From assembly GCA_963513935.1 (NCBI GenBank), contig OY740769.1, positions 36,731,120 through 36,795,119 of the forward strand: a stretch of DNA of 64,000 nucleotides. Direction: 5' to 3'. Within the stretch, counting starts at the first letter, position 1; the number at the start of each line of letters is the position of its first letter. Shown here one piece after another: positions 52,301 through 59,684 of the stretch. The notes beneath the pieces are model-generated. The model had not been told where the DNA came from. It did not search any database and was given only the letters and a program-made list of their open reading frames with translations. The stretch is from Aphrophora alni (Eukaryota; Arthropoda; Insecta; Hemiptera; Aphrophoridae). Both the position numbers and the translations under genes were made by a program.

Positions 52301-53100
52301 AAAATAATACTACCTAGTTTGTAGCTATTGTAAAAAGTAATACTATGTACTATTGTAAACCCCAGTTAATCATATGATAACATTAGCGTTAAAACCATAA
52401 GACAACCCATTTTTAGAGAAATATATTGTGATTACGTTAATATCATCTATAATTAATATCAACAGCTATGATTCAGATAGTTTACCTTCCTATGTTTACA
52501 AATCAAACTGCCCTCAGGATTCCACACAGTACTGGTATTGTATAACTTATTACCATCTACTTCGGGTATTGATCCTCCAACAACAAATACTTTATTTTCC
52601 TTTGCAGCATTGGACAATGCTTTTGCTGTCTCCCCATCTGGAATTTGTTCAGCATATTTTGGGAAGTACTCTGAAATACACATTATACAAATAAAATGAT
52701 AAAATTTTTCCTTATAACACATAAGATTTTTAATTGGGATTGAAAATATGTGACCACTCAGGTTGGTAATCTTATTCTTACTATAAAGCATCATACACTT
52801 CTGAAACAGTTCTACAGCAAAATTAATGTATAACAATTGTGTTTTGTTATAATAGTGACTGTCTGGTCATCCAACATTTAATGAAGTAGTTAAACATACC
52901 GGCATGTATTTAAATCTGCTGGAGTGTAGGCCTACTTTGCAAAATTCTATATTTATTCAGAGAATAACCATAGAATTCTACGTATTACTTCTAGATGAAG
53001 TAATACGTAGTTTTAAGAATCATCTAGAGCTGGCTCATTTGGTGTTAACCCCAATTTATGCTGGGGGAGAGAGAGGGAGAGGGAGAGGGAGAGAGGGAGA

Positions 53101-53165
<65 letters not shown>

Positions 53166-56100
53166 GTACTCGGTCTGCCATGTAATAGATACAACAATCG
53201 TTTATTACTGTTCAACGACTGTTTCAACCAGATTTCAATGTGGAGTTTGATGGACCAAACCCTGATCCCAGATCAATACTTCGTTGGGTGACAACATTCC
53301 AAAAAATGGTATCAGTTACAAAGAATAAATATCCTGGGCATTTCCATACGGCATAGACTCCAAAAAACATCAAGAATGTGAGAGTATCAGTTCTTCTGTG
53401 CCAATATGAACATATAGTACGTACCTGCAACTTGGTTGTGGTTATTTTTGAATCTTGTATTATATTTAGCCTACTATTAAATATGATTTTTTTTGTTTTT
53501 TAATTTTCATCATTTGCTCGTTGTTACCCTAATTTGCAGATTGTGATGCATTCCCAATCTTACATTTTTTTTTAAACTTGTAACTATAATTTAACCACCC
53601 ACCTAAATTTTTCTAATGTTCTTCACTCCCTCTTCAACCAAAATTTCTAATATTTCAAATGGCTCGCTATGCAGATTGCAACCATATATATAAAAAGAGA
53701 GGTGGTATACTGTTGAAAAAGGAGATAGGGAGAAGAGAGAAAATAAAAATTTATTTTCCTCTCTTCTCTTTATTTCCTTCCGGATTTCATGACCATTTTA
53801 ATTAAATCACCAAAAAAAAAAAAAAAAGTACAGCTCGGTGTAACAATTTTTACAAAAAAAAAAAAAAAAATTAAATTAAAATCAATATTAAATTGATAGT
53901 CCACCCTGCTTTGTTTTTTCATGAGCTGCTTCAAAAAAACACCATTCTCACCTTTATTTTCCCCTAACTTCCCTTCTGTTTCTGATCCATCTCTTCTTCT
54001 TATAACTCAATAGGAAATAAATCACTTCCACTGAACTGCTGTATTTACCCATAATAGATTTCTATTTATTAATTATTCGGTTATTACCTTGCCTAACCTG
54101 TTACACCACTCAACCTCTAAAACCTCCACTATATCACCGTGGTTTTTTATATAGTTTTTTTAAACTTTTTCACTATAAACCATTTAATTAAATGTTGAGC
54201 TTGACTTATGAGAAAAATTATACAGTATGACAAACACACAGAACACAATTCTCACAAAAAATACGCCTAAGTATCAGACGCGTCGTTGAAACGCGTCTGA
54301 TAATTAGGCGTATTTTTTGTGAGAATTGTGTTTGTTATACTCTTTAATCATATACTGAGAGTGCAATAGGTGAGTCTAGATCGGAAGTGGCACCTGTCAA
54401 AATTTAGTCTCAACTTACTTCCCTTCACTACTCGCTCCGCGAAATTGTCTGGTTTGTTGTTGTCCTTCGTATTGGTGGCTCATTTATATACCAGTTTTGT
54501 TCTAGATAACCTAACCCCTTCCTTACGCTATGCAAGCTCTGTATGTTGGGCCGCCCTCTTTTTCTGCATGTTGGGCCCCCTCTTTTATCTGCATGTTGGG
54601 GAGGGATATGAGCCCATACAGCTTCATTTTTGGCCTTTTTCACCAGCAGGGTGTCTATGGCGAAAATTCTTCACCACCATTTAACCTTCAATACTTAGAA
54701 AAGTTTATTTTTACGGTGCATGGTGTTGCGGGTTGCTGGACGCAAGGTGGCAGGAGCCAATTCATTCCCCTACTCTGTAACTAACCCAGACGTTAGTAGT
54801 AAATTAAAATCCACCAGTTGTGCATCACCCATCGTTAGGACAGGAGCTGAAGGCCAAGAGCAGAAATCTTGTGGAAATTACTTGGTGTTACAGTTCCTGT
54901 TTTTTGCCTAGTTAATACCCCCTCCCTCCAATGGCACACTAGCTGTACCTGAGATGGGTCGGAAGACCCCAGGGAATGATCTACTTTCAGGATAATATCA
55001 TGGCCAAAGGAGGAGACAAACTATATAAAATCCGTACAGTAATTGAAACACTGAAAAATAAATATGGTTCAATTCTATATCCATATGAAAATGTGATTAT
55101 TGATGAAATATGCTTTGGAAGGGAAGGCTGTCATTTAGGCAGTACATTCCAAATAGGACAAAGTGATATAGAATTAAATTATTTGTATTATGTGACTGAA
55201 AGACTGGAATAGTTTTAGATTTTATTGTATATGCAGAAAAAGGAAGTAATTTAGACGACGAAAACATCGGAAATGATTTCATCGAAAGTAATAAAAACAC
55301 TAATGAATTCATACCTAAACTAAAACCATACTGTTTACATGGACAACTATTACTCAAGCTCTGAGTCTTTTGCTAGGCTTAATGAAAGAGAAAAAAACAG
55401 AAGCTTGAGTGATATTAAATGCAAAAAGAAAATTTGTTCCATGCCTCGGCCGAAAAAATAAAACTAGATGAGGTAGCAGTTAAGACATAACGACAAAATG
55501 ATTGTTATCAGATGGTATGACAGGCGTCCAGTTACAATGCTTTCCACAGTAGATAAGCAAGAATGGTTACTACTGAAACAAGATCAATGAAAAATAAAGT
55601 AAAGCCGAAATTTGTGACAAACTATAATGCAAATATGGGTGCAGCAGACAAATTGAATATGATGATATCCTACAATGACAACTAGAAAAACGGCCAAATG
55701 GTATATCAAATTATTTTTCATTTATTGGACGTTAGTGTTCTGAATTCGTATTATGTATACAGACTAAAAATGAAAGAAAGAAATCCAAATGCAAAAGTGC
55801 ATTTAATATATTTTAGAATAAACTTAATCCGACAACTATTAGAGACGCACCACACTCCAAGAAAAGTCTTGTTACGTTCTGTAGGCGAAGTTCTAAATCC
55901 ATTGCGACTCTCGGGGTGCCATTTTATGAGACCCTTTCCTACTAATGAGTATGGAAAGAAGAAGCTGCAAAAAAAGTGTTACGTGTACAAGCATAAAACT
56001 CTGGCAGAGGTTAAAAGAAAAGACACATCTTATGAATGTTCTATATGTGAGATTGGGTTATGTGTATAGCTACCCTTGTTTCAAAAAACACAAAACTTTA

Positions 56101-58846
56101 AAAAAATTTTAATATTGTTAGGAAAACCTCTTGTATTCATTTAATTTACTCTGAAATATTATTTTGACATAATAAAAAAAAATTTTGTTTCGTGTATTTT
56201 TTCTTACTCTCCAGGGTGTGTTTTATGACTAGAGTCTTACTCAAATGAGCACTACAATGGAGGACGTCATATGACGTCCGTACTCGTCAACAGGTTAATA
56301 TATCTAGAATAGGCTCATCCTTGTTAACTTTTTACAAATTTGTTTATTTTTATTTTATGTATTAGTATTTATATTTCTGACAATTTTTATCATAAGACAA
56401 ATTTTTAAATAAGTATAAACAAATGTTCTAACAATACCTTTAAATTTTTGATAACTAACAAATATTCCAGGAGTTAAGGAGAAAATATGACTTTGCCCTC
56501 CCCACTCTCCCCAAGGGGATGGATCTTTTAGTTTTCTTTAAGGATAGAAACACTAAACACAAAACTTCATCTGCACTACAGTACTACTATTTTTGCTTAT
56601 ATGATGAATCCTAATAAAAATTTTACCATATTATAAGTATAAACATGAATTTATAAGGCCACTAAATTCTTGTAATGGAGGTTTTACTACCAAACTGAAA
56701 AGGTGAGTCGGAAAAGTGTTAAAAACGACAAGAAAATAACTCAGTATTTGCAAGTACCATGAATTATTAATTAAACAGAATAAAAATTCAATTAACCAAA
56801 ATATTTAGGCTAATTAATTCTACACAAAATAAAAATAGACAGAAACACTCACTTGTTCCGTAAGGTGAATTCCAACATTCAGGCAGCACTACTAATGATG
56901 AGCCTTGCTTAATTACAGTATCATTTATTAACTTCATAGCTCTTGCAATATTCTCTGCTTTGTTTTCACACACTTTCAGTTGAACTAATGTTACTCGCAA
57001 GCCTACAAATCAAAACTTATATACAATAAGTCTTTAAAAAATAATATTAGATGTTAGCTTACACCTATGTTACTATTAAAGTAGGCTTATTAATTTTTTA
57101 AAAAGAGCTCTTTTTATTCTCTGTCCAAAACTTGATTATAACATTAATCATATTGAACTATACCCATTTCCACCAGCCGTGGCACCTAACGGATTAGGAG
57201 ACCCTTCCTCTCGCACTCACGAGCGCCTTGGTCTGCCTGGCACAGCCAGGCAGATGACTCATACACTGGGGCGTCCAGTAAGCAATTGCTGATTTGATAA
57301 ATCACAAATTTTAATAAATTTAAATGGCATATTTGAAATCTGTGTTAGATTTAAAAGAAAATGACACCGAACACGACATAGGCCTATGTCATTGAAATAT
57401 GTCAATTTCGAAGTGAAAAACATTTTTGCTCACAAAAAAAATGTTACTATTCTTATAAAGATAGGTTTGTAGTACAAAATAACGAAGGGAAAAAAAAGAA
57501 GAAAATTGGGGCGCTACAGTAAACAATTACTCTTACCTATTTTTATTTTAAGCCTAACTTTGCCTACTCCCTCTATTTCAATAACTTATTTACCAATTCT
57601 CTTAAAACTTTACCCATTTATTTCATTGACTTTATTCATCTTTTAAACTCTTTTAGACTATTATTATTTTTTTAAAGTAATTCTTCCTCTAGGCTGATAC
57701 CTTTCTTATTTCAGATAGCCTACTGTACTATTTCATGTGTTACATTGAGTGTGGTTATTACTTGCATAGGTGACAGCTTGTGAACATAATGTGCATAATT
57801 TCTGTTAGGATTTGTGTAGTTCAAACCATTGATCAGTCAACATAGAATGGTAAATTACTTTTGTTTGATGTCAGTCAATAATTTCAATGATTTACAAATT
57901 CAAGACGTTTAAGTTCGTCACAATATTGTAAAAAGAAAAACTGTGATACAGGTGTAATGCTTAGGGTTTATACAGGTTTATTCACACGTGTGTCAAGTAA
58001 GGTGGCTGTATATATATTGTTACCTTACTTGACCTTGTAAGGTAAAAACAATATCAGATCACCAGTCAAGAAACATAGAGCATGGTTAGTAGAGTATGTA
58101 CTTGGATGTGAGACCGCTAAGCAACACCACGTGAAAAATTTCCATTGAGATTAGAGTCGTCATATCATACGTTGGTTTATTTACGCATAGGTCAAGTAAG
58201 GTGGTTATATATATTTGACCTTGTAAGGTAAATACAATTCGCGTACATAAATATTTTAATGTGTAATTCACTTTACAGATATTAAACCTAAAAACTTGAA
58301 ATGATTTTGTCTTTTTTCAATGAAAAATATTTATCCTCACAATAAAAATTTACTATTCTTATGAAGTAGTACAAAAACATTATATATAAAAAAATGTATA
58401 TATCAAAATTGGGCTCTACAGTAAACAATTACCTGTGATGGTTATAACAATACGTTTTTCGCATTTAAACAACAACAAAAGTTGGAGTATGTTATACTGA
58501 AGTATCATAGTAGGTTTATCATACTTTACTTATAGTAGGTTTATGGGTAGCCTAAATATCGGTTGTACCCCGTCCTATGATTTTTTTATAAAAAATTAGG
58601 AAATCAAAGTATTCACCTTGTAATCAAATGATCAGATCATATTATGTGTCGCAATAAATATTTCAAGTCCCAAAACGTAGTAGTTTAATAGAAAATGAAA
58701 TTTATAAATATAGAAATCCAGCTATAGGTTAAGAATGCCAATATTAAAACTCATAACTATGTTCATCAAGTCACTGAATATATGATCGCTTGTTCTCTAC
58801 ATAATTTTGTTATTAACTCACCATTTGGTAATGAACTGGAAAACAT
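25669..58846 (-). CDS. NIT2: omega-amidase NIT2 (nitrilase family), complete six-exon gene
   Basis: NIT2 hydrolyses alpha-ketoglutaramate and alpha-ketosuccinamate to 2-oxoglutarate or oxaloacetate plus ammonia, closing the glutamine/asparagine transaminase route in cytosol and mitochondria. The joined coding sequence (58822-58846, 56853-57002, 52486-52670, 42763-42931, 37003-37236, 25669-25766, all minus) is 861 bases, 286 residues plus TAG, against about 276 in mammals. All introns are GT-AG, and phases 1,1,0,1,1 agree at every junction. The nitrilase triad is visible: Glu50 in [10 protein letters not shown], Lys120 in HRKVHLFDID and Cys161 in [10 protein letters not shown]. The start was chosen at 58846 because an in-frame TAG lies at 58867-58865 and the short exon splices in phase to the next. 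Introns of 1.8, 4.2, 9.6, 5.5 and 11.2 kb are filled with transposons. No lesion is seen, so it should be functional. Confidence 0.93.
25873..25972. repeat. cluster of ACTATCGAT-like palindromic motifs
   Basis: ATCAATAGT, GACTATCGGATCGATGAC, ATTATCGATAGT and ACTATTGACAATAGT crowd into 100 bp. TAGTGGTGAGAA at its left edge resembles the end of a hAT-type MITE, but no matching right end or target duplication was found. Confidence 0.4.
26450..26521. repeat. (AC)n / (AT)n microsatellite
   Basis: Alternating ACAC and ATAT runs. The 83-codon frame across it is an artefact. Confidence 0.9.
26790..27832 (+). repeat. LTR-like repeat family, copy 2
   Basis: Its 3' part (27681-27832) has the blocks TTCAATTTCAGCA, TTTGCGACCCTGAGAGATTT and TCAAAATTGGTAAGCTAATG, then TGGCGCCCATAAA, shared with 18360-18551 and 33139-33283. 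Weaker similarity to the third copy goes back about 800 bp (CAAAATGTAG, TAAAAGAAG, CACGTG). A length near 1 kb, a conserved 3' edge and a TGGCGCCC primer-site-like sequence suggest a solo LTR or LTR plus leader. The start is uncertain. Confidence 0.5.
27833..30107. other. NIT2 intron 5 interior, nothing recognised
   Basis: AT-rich DNA. Around 28750-28850 there is an inverted CCAAT box and a CCACACCCC box (minus strand) in locally higher GC, which alone is too little to call a promoter. Confidence 0.4.
30108..31426 (+). mobile_element. mariner element with both terminal inverted repeats and TA duplication
   Basis: The left end CAAGAGGTCATT..AAGTAAGAACCGTTT and the complement of the right end CGTGGGTCATT..AAGTAAGAACCGTTT form about 30-bp inverted repeats. 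TA lies at 30106-30107 and 31427-31428. At 1,319 bp it has the usual mariner size. It sits inside NIT2 intron 5 on the strand opposite to the gene. Both ends are present although the transposase is broken. Confidence 0.9.
30265..31318 (+). pseudogene. mariner transposase (D,D34D) pseudogene
   Basis: The frame starts at ATGTTAATTAATAAACCCG. The helix-turn-helix part ([18 protein letters not shown]) is open to about 30430, where an extra base breaks NEGRT and NVHDEER. A TGA follows and frames shift again near 30486 and farther on. Readable pieces include [49 protein letters not shown] (first catalytic Asp), [17 protein letters not shown] (second Asp), [13 protein letters not shown] (third Asp) and [13 protein letters not shown]. 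All three acidic residues can still be found, but stops and frameshifts kill the gene. Confidence 0.88.
31980..33283 (+). repeat. LTR-like repeat family, copy 3
   Basis: The 3' end has AACATTTCAGCTAC, GCTTGCGACCCCAGAGATTT and CTAAATTGGTAAGCTAATG followed by CCTGGCGCCC (33273-33282), as in the copies at 18.5 and 27.8 kb. Similarity continues briefly beyond it (AACTCTTCAAGT at 33319, also at 27900). The left boundary is unclear. A weak 65-codon minus frame inside is not a gene. Confidence 0.45.
33284..35649. other. NIT2 intron 5 interior, nothing recognised
   Basis: AT-rich, no coding similarity, no repeat pair found. Confidence 0.45.
35650..36470 (-). mobile_element. older mariner-type transposase remnant
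   Basis: On the minus strand, [18 protein letters not shown] fits a mariner N-terminus ('KFCFKLGKT--E-'). [20 protein letters not shown] with LLF fits the 'PRLLT-EQKENRV-VCQELL' block. YSPDMAP-like sequence around 35935 and a terminal EQWKK-like piece complete the order. The middle, including the first catalytic Asp, is deleted. Stops are frequent and no end repeats were found. Its residues differ enough from the 30 kb element to be another mariner lineage. Confidence 0.65.
37003..37236 (-). CDS. NIT2: NIT2 exon 5
   Basis: Acceptor TTATTGACAG, donor GTAG followed by GTGAGTATA. It encodes [20 protein letters not shown], then [20 protein letters not shown] and VDPWGNVI, all strongly conserved in NIT2. 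Phase 1 at both edges. Confidence 0.95.
37946..38028 (+). CDS. possible 5' coding exon of the TTAA transposon
   Basis: ATG, then a strongly basic peptide ([15 protein letters not shown]...) of 27 codons plus two bases, ending at AGAAGAAA before the donor GTAAGTAG. A locally GC-richer leader (37750-37945) precedes it, as would a promoter and 5' UTR. The basic stretch could be a nuclear-localisation or DNA-binding start. Whether it is spliced to the exon at 39.26 kb is unknown. Confidence 0.4.
39258..39536 (+). pseudogene. mutator-like transposase domain, broken exon of the TTAA transposon
   Basis: Ninety-three codons stay in one frame with a single TGA (39339-39341). In order: [15 protein letters not shown], the stop, FVFKCNFCN (a CxxC pair), [32 protein letters not shown] and [13 protein letters not shown]. 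The 'TGG-HSQLEE--STLNVP-MS-KTF' run is the signature I know from the mutator-like transposase domain of many arthropod and mollusc proteins. Frame conservation over 279 bp with one stop suggests fairly recent death. Confidence 0.72.
39651..39904 (+). pseudogene. YqaJ-like recombinase/nuclease C-terminus of the TTAA transposon
   Basis: The first frame gives [20 protein letters not shown] followed by WTPKGLK. After a frameshift near 39743 the second gives [20 protein letters not shown] then [20 protein letters not shown] and a Lys/Glu-rich tail to a GTAAAT donor (39905). 'Y--Q-QGQLHVTGR--C-FVVWTPKG' is characteristic of the YqaJ exonuclease fold, where the Q-Q-H-T stretch lines the active site. 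Only about 115 bp separate it from the transposase piece, so the middle of the protein is deleted. Confidence 0.65.
40521..40594. repeat. (TA)n followed by a T run
   Basis: About 23 TA units then about 28 T, inside the TTAA transposon. Confidence 0.95.
42763..42931 (-). CDS. NIT2: NIT2 exon 4
   Basis: Acceptor TTATTTCCAG, donor CAAG followed by GTGCATAT. It starts in phase 0 with [14 protein letters not shown], directly after the Lys of exon 3, and carries the nucleophile in [16 protein letters not shown]. Too short for a stand-alone frame; found by matching both splice phases. Confidence 0.95.
44661..44940 (-). mobile_element. non-LTR retrotransposon C-terminus
   Basis: The minus strand reads [20 protein letters not shown], then [20 protein letters not shown] and KRAFYSVEE before TAG (44663-44661). 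This is the 'R-YE--Y-G-KLYN-LP--IK-I---FK--LK-YL---AFYS--EFL' ending of CR1/jockey-type polyproteins. Upstream residues are only weakly readable. Different in sequence from the element at 19.3 kb. Confidence 0.6.
45530..45556. repeat. C homopolymer beside a CCCCTTTAAGGGG near-palindrome
   Basis: A run of about 12 C is followed by TTTAAGGGG, in an otherwise AT-rich region. No role can be assigned. Confidence 0.7.
45913..46029 (+). pseudogene. hAT-type transposase N-terminus, truncated
   Basis: A 38-codon frame starts [20 protein letters not shown] and ends in TAG. 'MK--YPSGA-KRK-K-E' is the start of the ZMYM/DUF4371-type hAT transposases common in arthropods. Downstream at 46306-46353 an acidic piece reading [11 protein letters not shown] in another frame fits the acidic linker of the same proteins. 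The zinc finger and catalytic core are absent. Confidence 0.5.
46143..46204. repeat. 31-bp tandem duplication
   Basis: ATTTCTAAACTGTCTAAAGT plus TGACAGAAGTC occurs twice head to tail with one change. It lies in the hAT-like remnant. Confidence 0.9.
46430..47999. other. intron 3 interior, unassigned frames
   Basis: A GC-richer patch (46430-46540) includes GGCGATAGCCAATAGGAGC; nearly the same motif, GGCCGATAGCCAATATGCC, is at 41878 in the TTAA transposon. A 61-codon frame at 47382-47567 is open but not recognised. Around 47780-47830 a VEQCFKW-like piece could be the zinc-knuckle part of ORF1 of the retrotransposon that follows. Confidence 0.4.
48534..49677 (+). mobile_element. PIF/Harbinger element nested in the retrotransposon
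   Basis: The left end GAGCGCTCACCAAAATGA and the complement of the right end GGCTGAGCGCTCACCAAGAT share an 11-bp core, with weaker similarity for about 50 bp more. TAA lies just outside both ends (48531-48533, 49678-49680), as expected for the 3-bp target of this superfamily; the left end seems to lack four bases. Inside is the transposase start [11 protein letters not shown].. in two frames, [20 protein letters not shown] followed by [17 protein letters not shown], and [12 protein letters not shown] before a GTAAGTG donor. The catalytic part is missing. Confidence 0.8.
49261..49321. repeat. (TA)n microsatellite
   Basis: About 30 TA units inside the Harbinger element. Confidence 0.95.
51070..52270. 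mobile_element. piggyBac-type MITE, TTAA-flanked, with repeated subterminal motifs
   Basis: TTAA at 51066-51069 precedes CCTTTTCGCTGCGTA. TTAA at 52271-52274 follows the right end, whose complement is CCTTTACACTGCGTA (13 of 15 alike). Near the right end the unit GACTATAGTCGATTTACGCAGTG, or close variants, occurs three times (about 52150, 52202 and 52240). The last contains the perfect palindrome AATCGACTATAGTCGATT. No transposase frame is present, so it would have been moved in trans. Length 1,201 bp. Confidence 0.8.
52486..52670 (-). CDS. NIT2: NIT2 exon 3
   Basis: Acceptor TTGTATTTCAG-type, donor AGGAAG followed by GTAAAC. It encodes [50 protein letters not shown] and ends with the catalytic Lys of HRK. 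The first codon is completed by the A of exon 2 (Lys59). Confidence 0.95.
52978..53010. repeat. perfect 14-bp hairpin
   Basis: CTACGTATTACTTC, loop TAGAT, then GAAGTAATACGTAG: an exact inverted repeat. Confidence 0.9.
53064..53161. repeat. (GA)n microsatellite
   Basis: GAGAGGGAGAGG units turning into pure GA. All frames over it are artefacts. Confidence 0.95.
54224..54341. repeat. long hairpin, about 55-bp stem with 7-base loop
   Basis: Left arm 54224-54283 and right arm 54291-54341 are almost exact inverted copies: AGTATGACAAACAC... against AGTATAACAAACAC..., both with ACAATTCTCACAAAAAATAC and GCCTAA, and with CAGACGCGT next to the loop CGTTGAA. The left arm has an extra CACACAGAA-like insertion. 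It may be two fused transposon ends or a foldback MITE. Confidence 0.9.
54342..54975. other. intron 2 segment with a short repeated motif
   Basis: TGCATGTTGGGC or TGTATGTTGGGC occurs three times at about 28-bp spacing (54540-54602). The frames here (up to 104 codons) overlap this repeat and match nothing I know. It may be the leader of the piggyBac element that follows. Confidence 0.45.
54976..56294 (+). mobile_element. piggyBac element, transposase remnant with right end
   Basis: Readable in order: [35 protein letters not shown] (first catalytic Asp), [96 protein letters not shown], and the Cys-rich tail [16 protein letters not shown]. Stops and frameshifts occur, and the N-terminal third is gone. 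The right end is CCTGTTGACGAGTAC (complement), next to TTAA at 56295-56298, with the perfect palindrome GGACGTCATATGACGTCC just inside (56262-56279). The left end was not found. Its ends differ from the MITE at 51.1 kb. Confidence 0.88.
56853..57002 (-). CDS. NIT2: NIT2 exon 2
   Basis: Acceptor TTTGTAG, donor GGAACAA followed by GTGAGTG. It encodes [20 protein letters not shown] and ends with [13 protein letters not shown], which carries the catalytic Glu50. A frame seemingly starting at 57000 begins with TTG and is not a true start: exon 2 opens with the last two bases of a Gly codon. Confidence 0.95.
57400..57540 (+). repeat. duplicated segment, copy 1
   Basis: Blocks shared in order with 58316-58440: a TTTTGCTCAC or TATCCTCAC block, TTACTATTCTTAT, GTAGTACAAAA, and CTACAGTAAACAATTAC. 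CAGTAAACAATTAC occurs once more at 60016. Confidence 0.65.
57992..58033. repeat. hairpin of the GGCCAGGTRRC family, copy 1
   Basis: GTCAAGTAAGGTGGC, an AT-rich loop, then GTTACCTTACTTGAC: a 13-15 bp stem. A half copy lacking the right arm lies at 58191-58225. Confidence 0.75.
58316..58440 (+). repeat. duplicated segment, copy 2
   Basis: Diverged copy of 57400-57540; see there. Confidence 0.65.
58480..58795 (+). repeat. three-copy dispersed repeat, copy 1
   Basis: Matches 61780-62115 in order: GATCATATTAT, TTTCAAGTC, AGTTTAATAGAAAAT, GAAATCCAGCT, ATAACTATGTTCATCAAGTC, and GATCGCTT. An inverted third copy is at 63090-63420. Its edge lies about 30 bp from NIT2 exon 1. Confidence 0.7.
58822..58846 (-). 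CDS. NIT2: NIT2 exon 1 (25 coding bases)
   Basis: ATG, then codons for FSSSLPN plus the first base of Gly9, followed by the strong donor GTGAGTTAAT. Joining to exon 2 gives GGC and stays in frame. An in-frame TAG lies 19-21 bases upstream of the ATG. It is inferred from donor, phase and position, not from protein similarity, because NIT2 N-termini are not conserved. Confidence 0.75.
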
Positions 58847-59582
58847 TTTACAAGAGATGTTTTGCTAGTAGATCTAACCAATATCTTATAATTTGCTTTT
58901 CTTTCTAAACAATAAATCTTCTTAGCAAAGCAATGAAATTTTATTATCATCAATTTCAATGCAAAAATAATTCGATTGATATGACCAAATTCTTAATGAA
59001 CTTACAGTTCTTGTAAAAATATTAAAAAATCATGTAACAGAGTTATCTAATTGACTTGAGATAAGCAGATAACCGCAAATGGCGCAAATGCCTCTACGAG
59101 TCTACGACCTACGCTAGTATTTCAATTTCAAGTGTTGCCATCTCTTCAGAAATAAATACCGTAGGGACATCATTAAAATTAATTGCTTTTTATTTTTTGT
59201 CATGAAATAAAAGAAATACATAAATATTTATTTATTAAAACATTCGTTACTAAATAAAAACATCTTTTCAAACAACAATTTCAATCTTCCTCCAAAATAT
59301 ACTAGAAATTCTAGGAATAAACTTCAACTAATTTTGTCATCACAATTTATCTGTATAGGTTGTAGATCTGTGACATTTATCTTATCTGTGGTTCTGTTTT
59401 CAATTGGTTGTAATAAAATTGTTTTGTTTCATAATTATTTGCAATTATATTATAGGGATAGGTCTATCCAATATTTACATTCTCCTTGAGCAATGTTGAG
59501 TTTGAGTATAGCCGTATAGCTTTTTGAGGGGCAGTCAGGGAGTCAGTAATCATCAGTATATTATCGTGATAGTTCCTCTGAA
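58847..59582. promoter_or_regulatory. divergent intergenic region, probable shared promoter
   Basis: It separates the NIT2 start (minus) from the next gene's start (plus) by 736 bp. A locally GC-richer patch at 59070-59160 holds GGCGCAAATGCC and its near-mirror GCAAATGGCG, and GTTGCCATCTC. GCCATNTT-like boxes of this kind often mark start sites of housekeeping genes. No TATA box is placed convincingly. This is positional inference. Confidence 0.35.
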
Positions 59583-59684
59583 ATGTCGTTAAGATTGATA
59601 CAACGTGTGTTTATGCCTTATCATCAGTTAAGTGTGATGTTTTCTGCAAAAAGACCTGCATTACTTGGACAGATTATAAAAAGT
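59583..59684 (+). CDS. probable first coding exon of a divergent gene, mitochondrial presequence-like
   Basis: ATG and 34 codons (MSLRLIQRVFMPYHQLSV...) precede the donor GTAAGGTTAG in phase 0; unspliced, the frame runs on to 59774. The peptide has five basic residues, no acidic residue and alternating hydrophobics, as in a matrix-targeting presequence. SAKRPALLGQIIKS faintly recalls the start of TIM44 but is too short to decide. No later exon was recognised before the window end. Confidence 0.4.

Larger units (their letters stand above)
42932..52485 (-). other. NIT2 intron 3 (9.6 kb), nested transposons
   Basis: It contains a minus-strand non-LTR end, a hAT-like N-terminus, a 31-bp tandem duplication, a plus-strand non-LTR element interrupted by a Harbinger element, and a piggyBac-type MITE. 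The stretch 42932-44660 shows nothing recognisable. Confidence 0.85.
52671..56852 (-). other. NIT2 intron 2 (4.2 kb)
   Basis: It holds two hairpins, a GA microsatellite and a piggyBac remnant. The stretches 53162-54223 and 56299-56852 have nothing recognisable beyond A/T runs. Confidence 0.85.
57003..58821 (-). other. NIT2 intron 1 (1.8 kb)
   Basis: It contains a GC-rich 10-bp perfect hairpin (57232-57254: TCTGCCTGGC, aca, GCCAGGCAGA), two related segments (57400-57540, 58316-58440), the hairpin at 57992-58033 and a dispersed repeat copy (58480-58795). Confidence 0.85.

Noticed and set aside
52904..53291. Arg-Glu-rich and Leu-Ser-rich frames
   Set aside because: Products of the GA microsatellite read in different frames.
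54370..54415. AGATCGGAAG at 54378, resembling the start of a sequencing adapter
   Set aside because: Only ten bases agree and the following bases differ; a chance match in normal-looking sequence.
54370..54911. Frames of 63-104 codons in three phases
   Set aside because: Overlap a short tandem motif, lack recognisable domains, and contradict each other in frame and strand.
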